From NCBI GenBank assembly GCA_028822955.1, contig JAPKCL010000011.1, positions 1-25,283 on the forward strand: 25,283 nucleotides of DNA. The letters run 5' to 3'. Under the pieces are notes generated by a model. That model worked only from the letters and a program-made list of their open reading frames with translations. It did not search any database and had not been told where the DNA came from. The position numbers were made by a program, and so were the translations under genes. Positions 1 to 7,287 of the stretch are shown in pieces. The stretch comes from Candidatus Poseidoniaceae archaeon. Its GTDB lineage: Archaea; Thermoplasmatota; Poseidoniia; Poseidoniales; Poseidoniaceae. Each line of letters starts with the position of its first letter. Position 1 is the first letter of the stretch.

Positions 1-338
1 ATCATGATGAGGCTCAAAGTTTTGAAGACAACATCCATTTTATCTCCGATGAGTACGACGATGCCCACTCCAATAATGGCGCCTACGATAGCTCCTTTGA
101 TTCCGATTTTGAGGGATGCATCATCGTAATGTTTCTCTTTTCTGTGGGCCAGTCCACTCCCCCAGCTCACAACAAGTGTAAGTGTAAGAGATACGGCGAA
201 GAGAGCGCCATTAATTTCCCAGCCTAGACCATAGTGGAGTAAAGGTACGAACAACATCCCTCCACCCATTCCGATAGGGGCGAATAAAAAAGCAACAACA
301 AAAATGGCCAACGAAATGATGAGAGTTTCTGCAATCAT
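1..338 (-). CDS. TauE/SafE-family anion permease, N-terminal part
   Basis: This reading frame opens at an ATG at 338 and runs off the left edge, so only about 112 N-terminal residues are visible. The first helix is followed by a glycine-rich stretch, GMGGGMLFVP, which matches the N-terminal repeat signature of the TauE/SafE (DUF81) permeases. Two further hydrophobic segments are visible, around residues 43-60 and 85-105, separated by a basic loop (HRKEKHYDD). The family moves sulfite, sulfoacetate or other organosulfur anions across the cytoplasmic membrane, but the substrate cannot be read from this fragment. No start codon lies in frame just upstream, so 338 is the natural start. The gene is divergent from lemA across a 145-base gap that holds an inverted repeat. 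Confidence 0.8.
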   Translation of the reverse strand, partial: MIAETLIISLAIFVVAFLFAPIGMGGGMLFVPLLHYGLGWEINGALFAVSLTLTLVVSWGSGLAHRKEKHYDDASLKIGIKGAIVGAIIGVGIVVLIGDKMDVVFKTLSLIM

Positions 339-352
339 TGGAATCCCTCGGT

Positions 353-405
353 GTTGCCCATCTCTTCTCATGCTCAGTTAATCATTCAGAGATGGTCGTT
401 GCAAC
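353..405. repeat. Bulged inverted repeat between permease gene and lemA
   Basis: CCATCTCT at 358-365 is the exact reverse complement of AGAGATGG at 388-395, with 22 bases between the arms. Outside them, GTTGC at 353-357 pairs with GCAAC at 401-405 if the five bases 396-400 bulge out, giving 13 potential pairs. It lies in the divergent gap, 15 bases upstream of the permease start. It could be a hairpin in the permease leader or an operator. The function is unknown. Confidence 0.4.
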
Positions 406-442
406 AGTTCTTACTTGAAGACCTTGTCTCTCCTGTTATGAC

Positions 443-457
443 GAAACCAATGGTTTC
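443..457 (+). promoter_or_regulatory. Palindrome overlapping the putative lemA promoter
   Basis: GAAACCAATGGTTTC is a perfect 7+1+7 palindrome. Its right arm overlaps TTTCATAGC (454-462), a weak TATA-like element about 26 bases before the lemA ATG. A palindrome over a TATA box is a typical place for an archaeal repressor to bind. The site could also be chance, since arms of this length are expected about once or twice in 25 kb. Confidence 0.35.
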
Positions 458-483
458 ATAGCATAGCGGTTTGAGGACTTAAC

Positions 484-1059
484 ATGGCCGATATGCTACT
501 AATTGTTGGACTAATTGTTGGACTCGTGTTTCTCGTATTCATCGTTTGGTTTTTCTCAACTTGGAATAGACTGATTAATCTCGAAGAAAATGTCAATAAA
601 TCTTGGGCTGATATCGATGTTTTACTCAAACAACGGTATGATATGATTCCTAATTTAGTGAACATGGTAAAGGGTTATGCAAAGCATGAAAAAGATTTAT
701 TCATGGAATTTGCTAAAGCCCGCCAATCCGCTGCTGGAGCACTTTCTTCTGGTGACGTACGTGCAGTAGGTGCCGCAGAAGGGGCGTTTGCTGGACTTAT
801 GCCAAGAATCAACATGGTTGCTGAGCAATACCCTGACTTGAAGGCTAATTCCTCTTTCATCAATTTGCAAAATCAATTGGTAGCACTTGAAAATCAAGTT
901 GCTGACCGAAGAGAATTTTACAACTCATCTGTAACAGCGTTTAACAAAACAATCCAAATGATCCCTACAGTATTTGTTGCGAACATGAAAGGCAGTGAAC
1001 GCCGTCAACTGTTCGAAGTATTTGCTAATGAGCGCGAGAATGTCATCATCGAATTTTGA
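484..1059 (+). CDS. lemA: LemA family membrane protein
   Basis: This 191-residue protein matches the LemA family in length and order of elements. A single N-terminal transmembrane helix (about residues 4-26) ends in WFFSTWN. It is followed by the conserved start of the helical domain (LEENVNKSWADIDVLLKQR, then DMIPNLVNMVKGY) and a four-helix bundle facing out of the membrane or into the cytoplasm. The biochemical role of LemA proteins is unknown; in bacteria they often neighbour membrane metalloproteases or TPM-domain proteins, and neither is seen here. The ATG at 484 fits a leaderless transcript from a TATA-like element at 454-462. The DHH gene follows 68 bases downstream and may be cotranscribed. 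Confidence 0.9.
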   Translation: MADMLLIVGLIVGLVFLVFIVWFFSTWNRLINLEENVNKSWADIDVLLKQRYDMIPNLVNMVKGYAKHEKDLFMEFAKARQSAAGALSSGDVRAVGAAEGAFAGLMPRINMVAEQYPDLKANSSFINLQNQLVALENQVADRREFYNSSVTAFNKTIQMIPTVFVANMKGSERRQLFEVFANERENVIIEF

Positions 1060-1127
1060 GTTCGATAATCGCGCATCTCGGGCGTAACTTCAAACCGCAA
1101 GAGGAAAAATAAGGAACGGGACGAGTT

Positions 1128-2528
1128 ATGTTTCTCATCATCGGTTCTGGTCAACTCGCCATACGTTTGAGTCAATGGTGTGCCGAACGCAGCCGAAGTA
1201 TACTGGTTGGTCTCGCTGCTAATCTCCCACTTGATGGCCCATTAGAGGGTTGTGAAATCATAGCCCTCCCAGGTCCAACTCTACTCAACGCACTCCCACT
1301 TGATGCCCATAAGCCAACGGCTGTTCTTTTGCTCAACCCTGAAGCATTGGCTGATACAGCCCCAATAGCGGCATTACAAAACCACTGGTCGGATATACCT
1401 ATACTCACCACTCTGCCCTTGGAAGGAGATGGTATTGATCTCATCAGTGTCGACGATGTGTCTTTTGCGGCTATGCAAGACCGTATTCGTTCTTGGGAAC
1501 AAAAAGATGGTGCAAGTGTCGTTTTGCATTATCTTCGTTCAATACCGCCACAATCTAAGGTGGCCATTTTTTGCCATGATAATCCTGACCCTGATGCTTT
1601 AGGTGCTGGATTGGCAATGTATGATTTGGTTCAGCAAATGGGACTTGTTCCCGAACTCTTGCATGGAGGACTCATTGAGCACCAACAGAACCGTGCAATG
1701 GTACGGTTGCTCGATATTCCGGTTCGACGTCTGATTCTGGATTGGGAAGTACAGGATGTTCTGCGCGATGCTGCTGTTGTCATGACCGTTGATTTCCATC
1801 GCCCGGGTGCGAACAATATACTTCCAGATGATTGTGTGCCGCATATTGTTCTTGACCACCATTCATTGGAAGAGTCCGTAGCAGCAGACATCTCATTGGT
1901 CCGTCCCGAGTTCTCGGCTACCTCTTCGCTTGTTGCGAGTCTTCTCATGAGTCTTAATCATCCAATTACTGCACGTATTGCAACAGCACTTGCCTTTGGT
2001 ATACGAACTGACACCCTTGGTTTCACTCGTGATTTCAATCCAGTTGACATTCGGTCCTTAGCTTGGTTGAATGCCTATGTCGATAAAGACTTGCTCCGTT
2101 CTATAGAAGAGCCCCCTCGCTCACAAGAAACCCTTGAATCGTTTGCAGAAGCATTGGGTTCGCGTTCCTTGTTTGAATCGACCTTACTCGCTCCACTTAC
2201 TTCAATGCCAAACCGAGATTCATTGGCTCAAATTGCTGACTTCCTTCTTCCTACTGAAGGAATTGATACAGTCATTGTCTTTGGTCCACGCCGTGGGAAA
2301 ATCATTCTTTCTGCCCGTACTACAGATGAGTCCATTCATCTCGGGCGGATTCTGTCTGAAAAATGGGGAGGCGGTTTGTCAGGTGGACATAAAGCGTTGG
2401 CCGGTGGGCAAATTCCATTCGATGTGCTTCTTTCATCCATTCCTGACGACCCTGATGAAGCAGCTGTCAAGGCCGTTGAAGCGATGGGTTCAGAATTACA
2501 ACTGTTATTCCAAAGTGAGGTGCTCTGA
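1128..2528 (+). CDS. DHH/DHHA1 phosphoesterase with N-terminal Rossmann-like domain
   Basis: The 466-residue protein has three parts. Residues 1-125 begin with a degenerate nucleotide-binding loop (FLIIGSGQLA) resembling the TrkA-N domain that archaea fuse to DHH phosphoesterases. The DHH domain follows with HDNPDPDALG at 150-159, DFHRPG at 222-227 and the metal-binding LDHH at 242-245, then GIRTDT at 291-296. The C-terminal DHHA1 domain carries the glycine-rich substrate loop GGGLSGGHKALAGG (414-427). Related enzymes hydrolyse short oligoribonucleotides, pAp or cyclic dinucleotides with manganese; which of these applies is not decided by sequence. The Rossmann loop reads GxGxxA instead of GxGxxG, so dinucleotide binding may be weak or regulatory. 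Its stop overlaps the next start (TGATG), which suggests translational coupling to the TraB-like gene. Confidence 0.85.
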   Translation: MFLIIGSGQLAIRLSQWCAERSRSILVGLAANLPLDGPLEGCEIIALPGPTLLNALPLDAHKPTAVLLLNPEALADTAPIAALQNHWSDIPILTTLPLEGDGIDLISVDDVSFAAMQDRIRSWEQKDGASVVLHYLRSIPPQSKVAIFCHDNPDPDALGAGLAMYDLVQQMGLVPELLHGGLIEHQQNRAMVRLLDIPVRRLILDWEVQDVLRDAAVVMTVDFHRPGANNILPDDCVPHIVLDHHSLEESVAADISLVRPEFSATSSLVASLLMSLNHPITARIATALAFGIRTDTLGFTRDFNPVDIRSLAWLNAYVDKDLLRSIEEPPRSQETLESFAEALGSRSLFESTLLAPLTSMPNRDSLAQIADFLLPTEGIDTVIVFGPRRGKIILSARTTDESIHLGRILSEKWGGGLSGGHKALAGGQIPFDVLLSSIPDDPDEAAVKAVEAMGSELQLLFQSEVL

Positions 2529-3694
2529 TGTCGGAAACGCCTCTTATTGACATCTCACCAACGCTCCGAATCCTCGGTACTGCTCACGTATCGACGGCAA
2601 GTGTCGATGCAGTCCGGGAACAGATCAAAACCTATCAGCCTGATATTGTCGCTGTTGAGCTCTGTGGTTCACGTCATCAAGCACTTACCAGCAATCGCCG
2701 TCTTGACAAGGAAGGATTACTGAAAGTCGTTAAGGAAGGTAAGGCTCCTCTTGTTCTTCTTCAGTCCTTATTGGCTGCCGAGCAGCGTAAAATGGGGCTT
2801 GATGAAGGCCAGCAGCCCGGGGCCGAATTACTCGTTGCAGTTCAGGAAGCGGAAGCGGCTGAACTTGAAGTGGCACTTATTGACCGTGATATCCAAACAA
2901 CATTGCGTCGAGCCTGGAAGAAAATGCGTTTCCGTGAAAAGGTTCGAATTCTTTGGTCTTTATTAGGTGAAGATGATGAAGATGATGATGGACCAAATGT
3001 TGGCGAATTACTGGAAGATCAGGATTTGTTGTCATCACTCATGGAAGAATTACGAACGTTCTCACCAGGGGCAGGTGTTGTTTTAATCGATGAACGAGAT
3101 GCTTTTCTTGCAGGGAAGATTTCTTCTCTTCCATCGGACAAGAAGATTCTCGCAGTTGTTGGTGCAGGTCACCTCAAAGGTATTGAAAAGCATTTGACAG
3201 ATGCAACTGGACCCGATGAAGATGGATTAAAGGAACTGGAACATCTTCCAGTAGCTGGACGGTTTTCCAAAAGTATTCCTTGGTTAATACCTCTCTTTGT
3301 AATGGGTTTGATGGTGTATTTTATTGCCAATGGCGAAGGTTTCAGTTTGCTCAAAATGTTCACTGTTTGGACTGCAGCCAATGCGGTCTTTGCAGCAATT
3401 GGTTGTGCGCTTGCCCGTGGCCATCCTTTGGCGATTCTCACAGCCGCAGCAGCTTCACCGATCACTTCATTGAATCCAACTCTCGCAGCAGGTTGGTTTG
3501 CTGGCTATGTTCAACTGAAAATGAGAGAACCAACCGCAGAGGACCTACAACAATTCCTCAAACTCGAAAGTTTGGGTTCTTTTTGGAGCAATAAAGCTGG
3601 AAGAGTGTTGTTGGTGACTTCCCTTTCCAATGTTGGCAGTATGGCAGGAGCATGGTTTGCCGCTGCTGGATTATTGGGTAGCATTGGACTTTAG
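2528..3694 (+). CDS. TraB/PrgY-family membrane protein
   Basis: The 388-residue protein opens with the TraB/GumN signature: GTAHVS at 17-22 and VELCGSRH at 43-50. IDRDIQTTLRRAW follows further on, and GAGHLKGI comes near the end of the soluble domain. These invariant Glu, His and Arg residues are proposed to form a metal-dependent hydrolase-like site; the enterococcal relative TraB/PrgY limits a peptide pheromone, but the archaeal function is unknown. An acidic stretch (EDDEDDDG) sits mid-protein. The C-terminal third has about four hydrophobic segments, starting at WLIPLFVMGLMVYF, so it is an integral membrane protein. It starts one base inside the DHH stop codon and its own stop overlaps the folP stop by four bases on the opposite strand. 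Confidence 0.85.
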   Translation: MSETPLIDISPTLRILGTAHVSTASVDAVREQIKTYQPDIVAVELCGSRHQALTSNRRLDKEGLLKVVKEGKAPLVLLQSLLAAEQRKMGLDEGQQPGAELLVAVQEAEAAELEVALIDRDIQTTLRRAWKKMRFREKVRILWSLLGEDDEDDDGPNVGELLEDQDLLSSLMEELRTFSPGAGVVLIDERDAFLAGKISSLPSDKKILAVVGAGHLKGIEKHLTDATGPDEDGLKELEHLPVAGRFSKSIPWLIPLFVMGLMVYFIANGEGFSLLKMFTVWTAANAVFAAIGCALARGHPLAILTAAAASPITSLNPTLAAGWFAGYVQLKMREPTAEDLQQFLKLESLGSFWSNKAGRVLLVTSLSNVGSMAGAWFAAAGLLGSIGL

Positions 3695-4557
3695 TCAAGT
3701 GCATTTAGAACTTTGAATACATCGATGTGTTCTTCAACATCATGGACTCGGACAATATCGATTTGTTCGAAATGTGCTAACGCAGCGACTCCTAATGTGC
3801 CACTCAACCTTTCTGATGGTTTTGTGTGGCCGGTTAATTCACCAATTATGGATTTACGGGAGACTCCCCAGAGTACAGCAAAACCCTCAACTCCACGGAA
3901 TAATTCATGGCGTTGTAGGAGTTCGATATTATGTTCTAATTTTTTACCGAAGCCAATACCTGGGTCAAGTGCAATGCACTCCGGTGGATGGCCAGCGGCA
4001 ACTAAACCACGTGCTGTTTCAAGTAATTGTGAACTGACTTCTTTTGCACAGTCGAGGTACGATGGCTGGTCTTGCATTGTTTGTGGTGTTCCTTGCATGT
4101 GCATGATACATACGCCACATCCGCTGTCAAGAACGATTTTGACCATTTCAGGGTCACGCAATCCAGATACGTCATTGATCAAATCTGCTCCGGCATCGAG
4201 TGCTGCCTGGGCAACTTGTGGTCTACGAGTATCGATGGAGATGAGTCCATCCGCATTTGATGCTCGCAATGCTTCGATAACTGGGATGACGCGTTGAAGT
4301 TCTTCTTCGATCGAAACAGCATCCGCATTCGGGCGGGTCGATTCTCCACCAATATCAATCCACGTTGCTCCTTTTTGCCACATTTGTAGCCCTGTCTCGA
4401 CAGCCGATTCAAGAGTGTTCTGGCGACTTTCTTCGTGAAAGGAGTCTGGGGTGACGTTGAGTATTCCCATCACGTGACATGACTTCGTTTCATCTCGATG
4501 CAAACCTGCCGAAATTCGGGCTCGGTGAACAACTTGAGGTCGAAAGGTACCGCCCAT
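3691..4557 (-). CDS. folP: Dihydropteroate synthase
   Basis: This 288-residue enzyme joins p-aminobenzoate to 6-hydroxymethyl-dihydropterin diphosphate to make dihydropteroate, the committed step of folate synthesis. All family motifs appear in order: GILNVTPDSF (31-40), GGESTRPNA, SIDTRRPQVA, INDVSGLRD, CIMHMQGTP, LDPGIGFGK, LWGVSRKS and a closing RVHDV. The canonical motifs indicate a true bacterial-type DHPS and not a methanopterin methyltransferase. The start at 4557 gives about 29 residues before the barrel; an ATG at 4470 would remove the extension and is less likely. A TATA-like element lies 26 bases upstream and appears shared with the divergent membrane-protein gene. Two other pterin genes (pterin dehydratase and folB) lie elsewhere in the window. 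Confidence 0.95.
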   Translation of the reverse strand: MGGTFRPQVVHRARISAGLHRDETKSCHVMGILNVTPDSFHEESRQNTLESAVETGLQMWQKGATWIDIGGESTRPNADAVSIEEELQRVIPVIEALRASNADGLISIDTRRPQVAQAALDAGADLINDVSGLRDPEMVKIVLDSGCGVCIMHMQGTPQTMQDQPSYLDCAKEVSSQLLETARGLVAAGHPPECIALDPGIGFGKKLEHNIELLQRHELFRGVEGFAVLWGVSRKSIIGELTGHTKPSERLSGTLGVAALAHFEQIDIVRVHDVEEHIDVFKVLNALD

Positions 4558-4576
4558 GAACCCTGCGAGTTCGGCA

Positions 4577-4588
4577 GATTTGATAAGA
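4577..4588. promoter_or_regulatory. Single TATA-like element between divergent genes
   Basis: GATTTGATAAGA (read on the minus strand as TCTTATCAAATC) sits at the exact midpoint of the 51-base gap between folP and the membrane-protein gene. Its centre is about 26 bases from each ATG, the spacing expected between an archaeal TATA box and the start of a leaderless transcript. I see no second AT-rich element in the gap. The match to the TATA consensus is imperfect. Confidence 0.4.
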
Positions 4589-4608
4589 TGTGAGTCTCAA
4601 GAGTGAAT

Positions 4609-5250
4609 ATGTCCGGTGACACTATGGAGAGTTCTTTAGGTGAATTCGGGCAAGATGGAGAAGTTTTCGATGCGGATGGTCCAAGCGAACATCGACGAGA
4701 ACTGGCAGACCGTTTGATTCGTCGTCTCAATGTTAAAGACCACAATTCCATTTTCGAAATGATATCGGCAAAGGCTTACTACAGTGGTATTTTACTCGCC
4801 ATCCTCACCTTTTTCTACTGGATTTTTGTCTCTTCAGCCAACGATAGTTCAGAGCTCGGAGTTTCTATTCTGATGGATTTCGGTTTTGCAGATGTGGCGA
4901 TTGTGGTTATGCTCCTTGGACTCACTTCCGCCTTCTTTCGAGATTACAGTCGTGAACTCGGCCAATTATTGCCTTCACTCATCTCTGGGGCGATGATTAT
5001 TGTATGCGGTTTCTACTTCATCGAACCATTGGTCTATGGTTTTGTATCAAATGAACTTGACATTCAAACGGCTGTTTGGAGAAGTGCACGTCTTGGTGTC
5101 CTCTGGGGTGGCGTGACGTATTGCGCTCATTTCCTTGTTGATGCATCTCTTTTGTTATGGTTGAAGCAATTCTGTGTTAATCATGACATCGATATTTCTC
5201 CTGCGGCTGAAGAACGAACTCGTGACCCTGCGTCAGAATCAACCGCTTAA
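4609..5250 (+). CDS. Four-helix membrane protein of unknown function
   Basis: I do not recognise this 213-residue protein. The first 50 residues are polar and acidic, then basic (ELADRLIRRL at 31-40). Four hydrophobic helices follow at about 57-75, 88-108, 122-145 and 162-185, and the charged tail ends in ASESTA. There is no obvious catalytic motif. A conserved-looking FFRDYSRELGQLLPS loop separates helices two and three, and the last helix contains a Cys-Ala-His. The ATG at 4609 is preferred over a GTG at 4603 because it places the TATA-like element at -26 for a leaderless transcript. It precedes aTrm56 by 39 bases and may be cotranscribed with it, but the pairing suggests no function. Confidence 0.75.
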   Translation: MSGDTMESSLGEFGQDGEVFDADGPSEHRRELADRLIRRLNVKDHNSIFEMISAKAYYSGILLAILTFFYWIFVSSANDSSELGVSILMDFGFADVAIVVMLLGLTSAFFRDYSRELGQLLPSLISGAMIIVCGFYFIEPLVYGFVSNELDIQTAVWRSARLGVLWGGVTYCAHFLVDASLLLWLKQFCVNHDIDISPAAEERTRDPASESTA

Positions 5251-5289
5251 GACTGCACCTTTCTTGTAGGATTGACATCTCGAAGCATC

Positions 5290-5859
5290 ATGACAGGTGA
5301 GCGAGTCGATGTTTTGCGCCTTGGCTATCGCCTTGGCCGAGACCCTCGAATTACCACTCATCTGGCTTTAGTCGGTCGTGCACTTGGCGCGGACCGCTTT
5401 CTTTTAGCGGGCGATAAAGACCCGAAAATGTTTGAAAATCTCGATTCAGTAGCAAGTCGTTTCGGCGGCGGAATGGATTGTGAACACATCAAAAGTCCGA
5501 TGGGTTGGCTAAGACGCTTTGTCGAAGAAGATGCAGGAGATGGAATGCCAGGTGTTGCCGTTCATCTCACCATGTACGGTGAACCATTCCGAGAAGCGAT
5601 CCCTCGTATTCGTCGCGACCGTCCAATGGTCATTGTCGTAGGAGGCGCTAAAGTCCCTGGAGATGTCTACAAGTACAGTCAATACAACATCGCAGTTGGA
5701 AATCAACCGCACTCAGAAGTTGCCGCATTGGCGTTGTTTTTGGATGCCTGGTATGGAGAGGCAGGAAGTAACCGTTCATTCGATGACGCTCGGCTCATTA
5801 TCGAGCCATCGGCGAAAGGAAAGAGCGTTCGGGATTTAGACCGTGAGGAAGAAGAGTAA
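5290..5859 (+). CDS. tRNA (cytidine(56)-2'-O)-methyltransferase aTrm56
   Basis: This 189-residue SPOUT-class methyltransferase should place the 2'-O-methyl group on C56 in the T-loop of archaeal tRNAs. The N-terminus VLRLGYRLGRDPRITTH is the family signature. Downstream come HLTMYGE, VIVVGGAKVPGDVY and the knot/SAM region NIAVGNQPHSEVAALALFL. Related proteins begin a few residues before VLRLG, so the ATG at 5290 fits better than the TTG at 5272, which would add six residues. It follows the membrane-protein gene closely, and carA begins about 80 bases later after a pyrimidine-rich stretch. C56 methylation by this enzyme is nearly archaea-specific, which supports the organism assignment. Confidence 0.9.
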   Translation: MTGERVDVLRLGYRLGRDPRITTHLALVGRALGADRFLLAGDKDPKMFENLDSVASRFGGGMDCEHIKSPMGWLRRFVEEDAGDGMPGVAVHLTMYGEPFREAIPRIRRDRPMVIVVGGAKVPGDVYKYSQYNIAVGNQPHSEVAALALFLDAWYGEAGSNRSFDDARLIIEPSAKGKSVRDLDREEEE

Positions 5860-5887
5860 TTACCTACTTACTTGCTTTCAGGCATCC

Positions 5888-5928
5888 CTTTTCACTTTCT
5901 TTTCCGCCTTCTTTTTTGTTGTTATTTC
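5888..5928 (+). terminator. T-rich tract between aTrm56 and carA
   Basis: This stretch is strongly pyrimidine-rich on the plus strand, with T6 at 5912-5917 and several T3-T4 runs, and lacks a hairpin. Archaeal RNA polymerase terminates at such U-rich tracts, so it may end the upstream transcript. GTTATTTCC at its right end could also be part of a carA promoter. Confidence 0.35.
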
Positions 5929-5940
5929 CGCACCTGCTTC

Positions 5941-7287
5941 ATGCCAATCATTATGGGGGTTCGTTTTCGACCAAAACTGATGTCGGCATTGGGTGTACAA
6001 ACCGGCTCATTCCGCCCAGGTGGAAATCAACGTGGAGTTTCCGATGCTCCGTCCTTCCAAGATGCTGCTGATGGCTTGGTACATGGCGTCGATTTGCCAC
6101 CTTCAGCAGATGGCCCAGGTGTGCTTCTTACTGCCGATGGAGGGCGCTATTGCGGCACTCTCTTTGGTGCCCGAGGATATGGTGAAGGAGAACTAGTATT
6201 CACTACAGGGATGATGGGATACCAAGAATCGTTAACCGACCCATCTTTTGCAGGTCAAGTGCTTACGTTCACTTATCCCTTGATTGGGAACTATGGTATT
6301 CATGCTGGAGCATCCGAATCTGCCGGTGTATGGCCTCGGGGCGTCGTTGTTCGACATGCTATGCATCAACCTGATCATCGGTTTTCCATAGGTAAAGTAG
6401 AAGATTTACTCCGCTTACACGGCGTACCGGGAATCCAAGGCATTGATACTCGTTCGATTACCAGAAGAGTTCGAGAACTTGGAACTGTACTTTGTGTATT
6501 TGGGCCAGAGTCTGACGAAGAACTTCTTCAACAACGACTCAAACAACTTACTTCTCCCGACCTTGAGGACTTAGTTGACCAAGTTTCCCTCTCGACTCCA
6601 GTCATTCTCAACCGAGGTGCACTCGATGCACTTGACCACCCTCTCCCTCGCCTTGGTGTACTTGATTGTGGAATTAAGTACAATATTTTGCGTAATCTCT
6701 GTCTTCATTTCGAGGTGATTTGGTGTCCTCCAGAAACCTCTTTTGACGTGCTTGTCCATGAATATCAAATCGATGCTTTGTTTTGTTCAAATGGTCCTGG
6801 CGACCCTGCCCATCCTGGGAAAGCCACACTGGCCCGAAATACACTTGCTCAGGCTGTCCAAGCAAGATTACCAGTCATGGGTATTTGCCTTGGACATCAA
6901 TTGATGGGACTCGCTTCAGGCTTGCAGACCTACAAAATGCGCTACGGTCATCGTGGCGCTAATCAGCCTGTTGTCGATTTGAAAACTGGCTTAATCTCTA
7001 TCACCAGTCAAAACCATGGTTTTGCAGTTGCAGACCCCGAAGCCGGTATGCTTGCAGCCCACCCCAGTGGAGCCTGCTCACCTCCTGGTGTCAATCAACA
7101 CGGAGCTGAAGTCGTGGTTCGCTTTGTCAATGCAAACGACCGAACAGTCGAAGGATTAGACCTTGTTGGACATCCTTCGTTTACAGTTCAATTTCATCCT
7201 GAGGCTTGTCCAGGTCCTCATGACGCTGCACCTTTGTTCAAACAATTCCGTACCATCGTTGACGGAGCATTAGGGGGTCTAAACTGA
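5941..7287 (+). CDS. carA: Carbamoyl-phosphate synthase small (glutaminase) subunit
   Basis: This subunit hydrolyses glutamine and channels ammonia to CarB for carbamoyl phosphate, which feeds pyrimidine and arginine synthesis. The N-terminal CarA domain shows GELVFTTGMMGYQESLTDPS and GIDTRSITRRVR. The class I glutaminase domain has CSNGPGDP, GICLGHQ with the nucleophile Cys at residue 316 (counting from 5941), the QNHGFAV loop and FHPEACPGPHDA, which supplies the catalytic His-Glu. From 5941 the protein has 448 residues, longer than the usual 360-390, because about 58 polar residues precede the conserved start. In-frame ATGs at 5953 and 5980 would shorten this extension but not remove it. 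The stop overlaps the carB start (TGATG), so the two subunits should be translationally coupled. Confidence 0.95.
   Translation: MPIIMGVRFRPKLMSALGVQTGSFRPGGNQRGVSDAPSFQDAADGLVHGVDLPPSADGPGVLLTADGGRYCGTLFGARGYGEGELVFTTGMMGYQESLTDPSFAGQVLTFTYPLIGNYGIHAGASESAGVWPRGVVVRHAMHQPDHRFSIGKVEDLLRLHGVPGIQGIDTRSITRRVRELGTVLCVFGPESDEELLQQRLKQLTSPDLEDLVDQVSLSTPVILNRGALDALDHPLPRLGVLDCGIKYNILRNLCLHFEVIWCPPETSFDVLVHEYQIDALFCSNGPGDPAHPGKATLARNTLAQAVQARLPVMGICLGHQLMGLASGLQTYKMRYGHRGANQPVVDLKTGLISITSQNHGFAVADPEAGMLAAHPSGACSPPGVNQHGAEVVVRFVNANDRTVEGLDLVGHPSFTVQFHPEACPGPHDAAPLFKQFRTIVDGALGGLN

Noticed and set aside
2978..2994. Short GATGAAGATGATGAAGATG-like repeat in the TraB gene
   Set aside because: It is an acidic codon run (Glu/Asp) within an intact coding frame and not an independent repeat.
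5272..5289. TTG start for aTrm56
   Set aside because: It adds six residues before an ATG that already gives the family's normal N-terminus.
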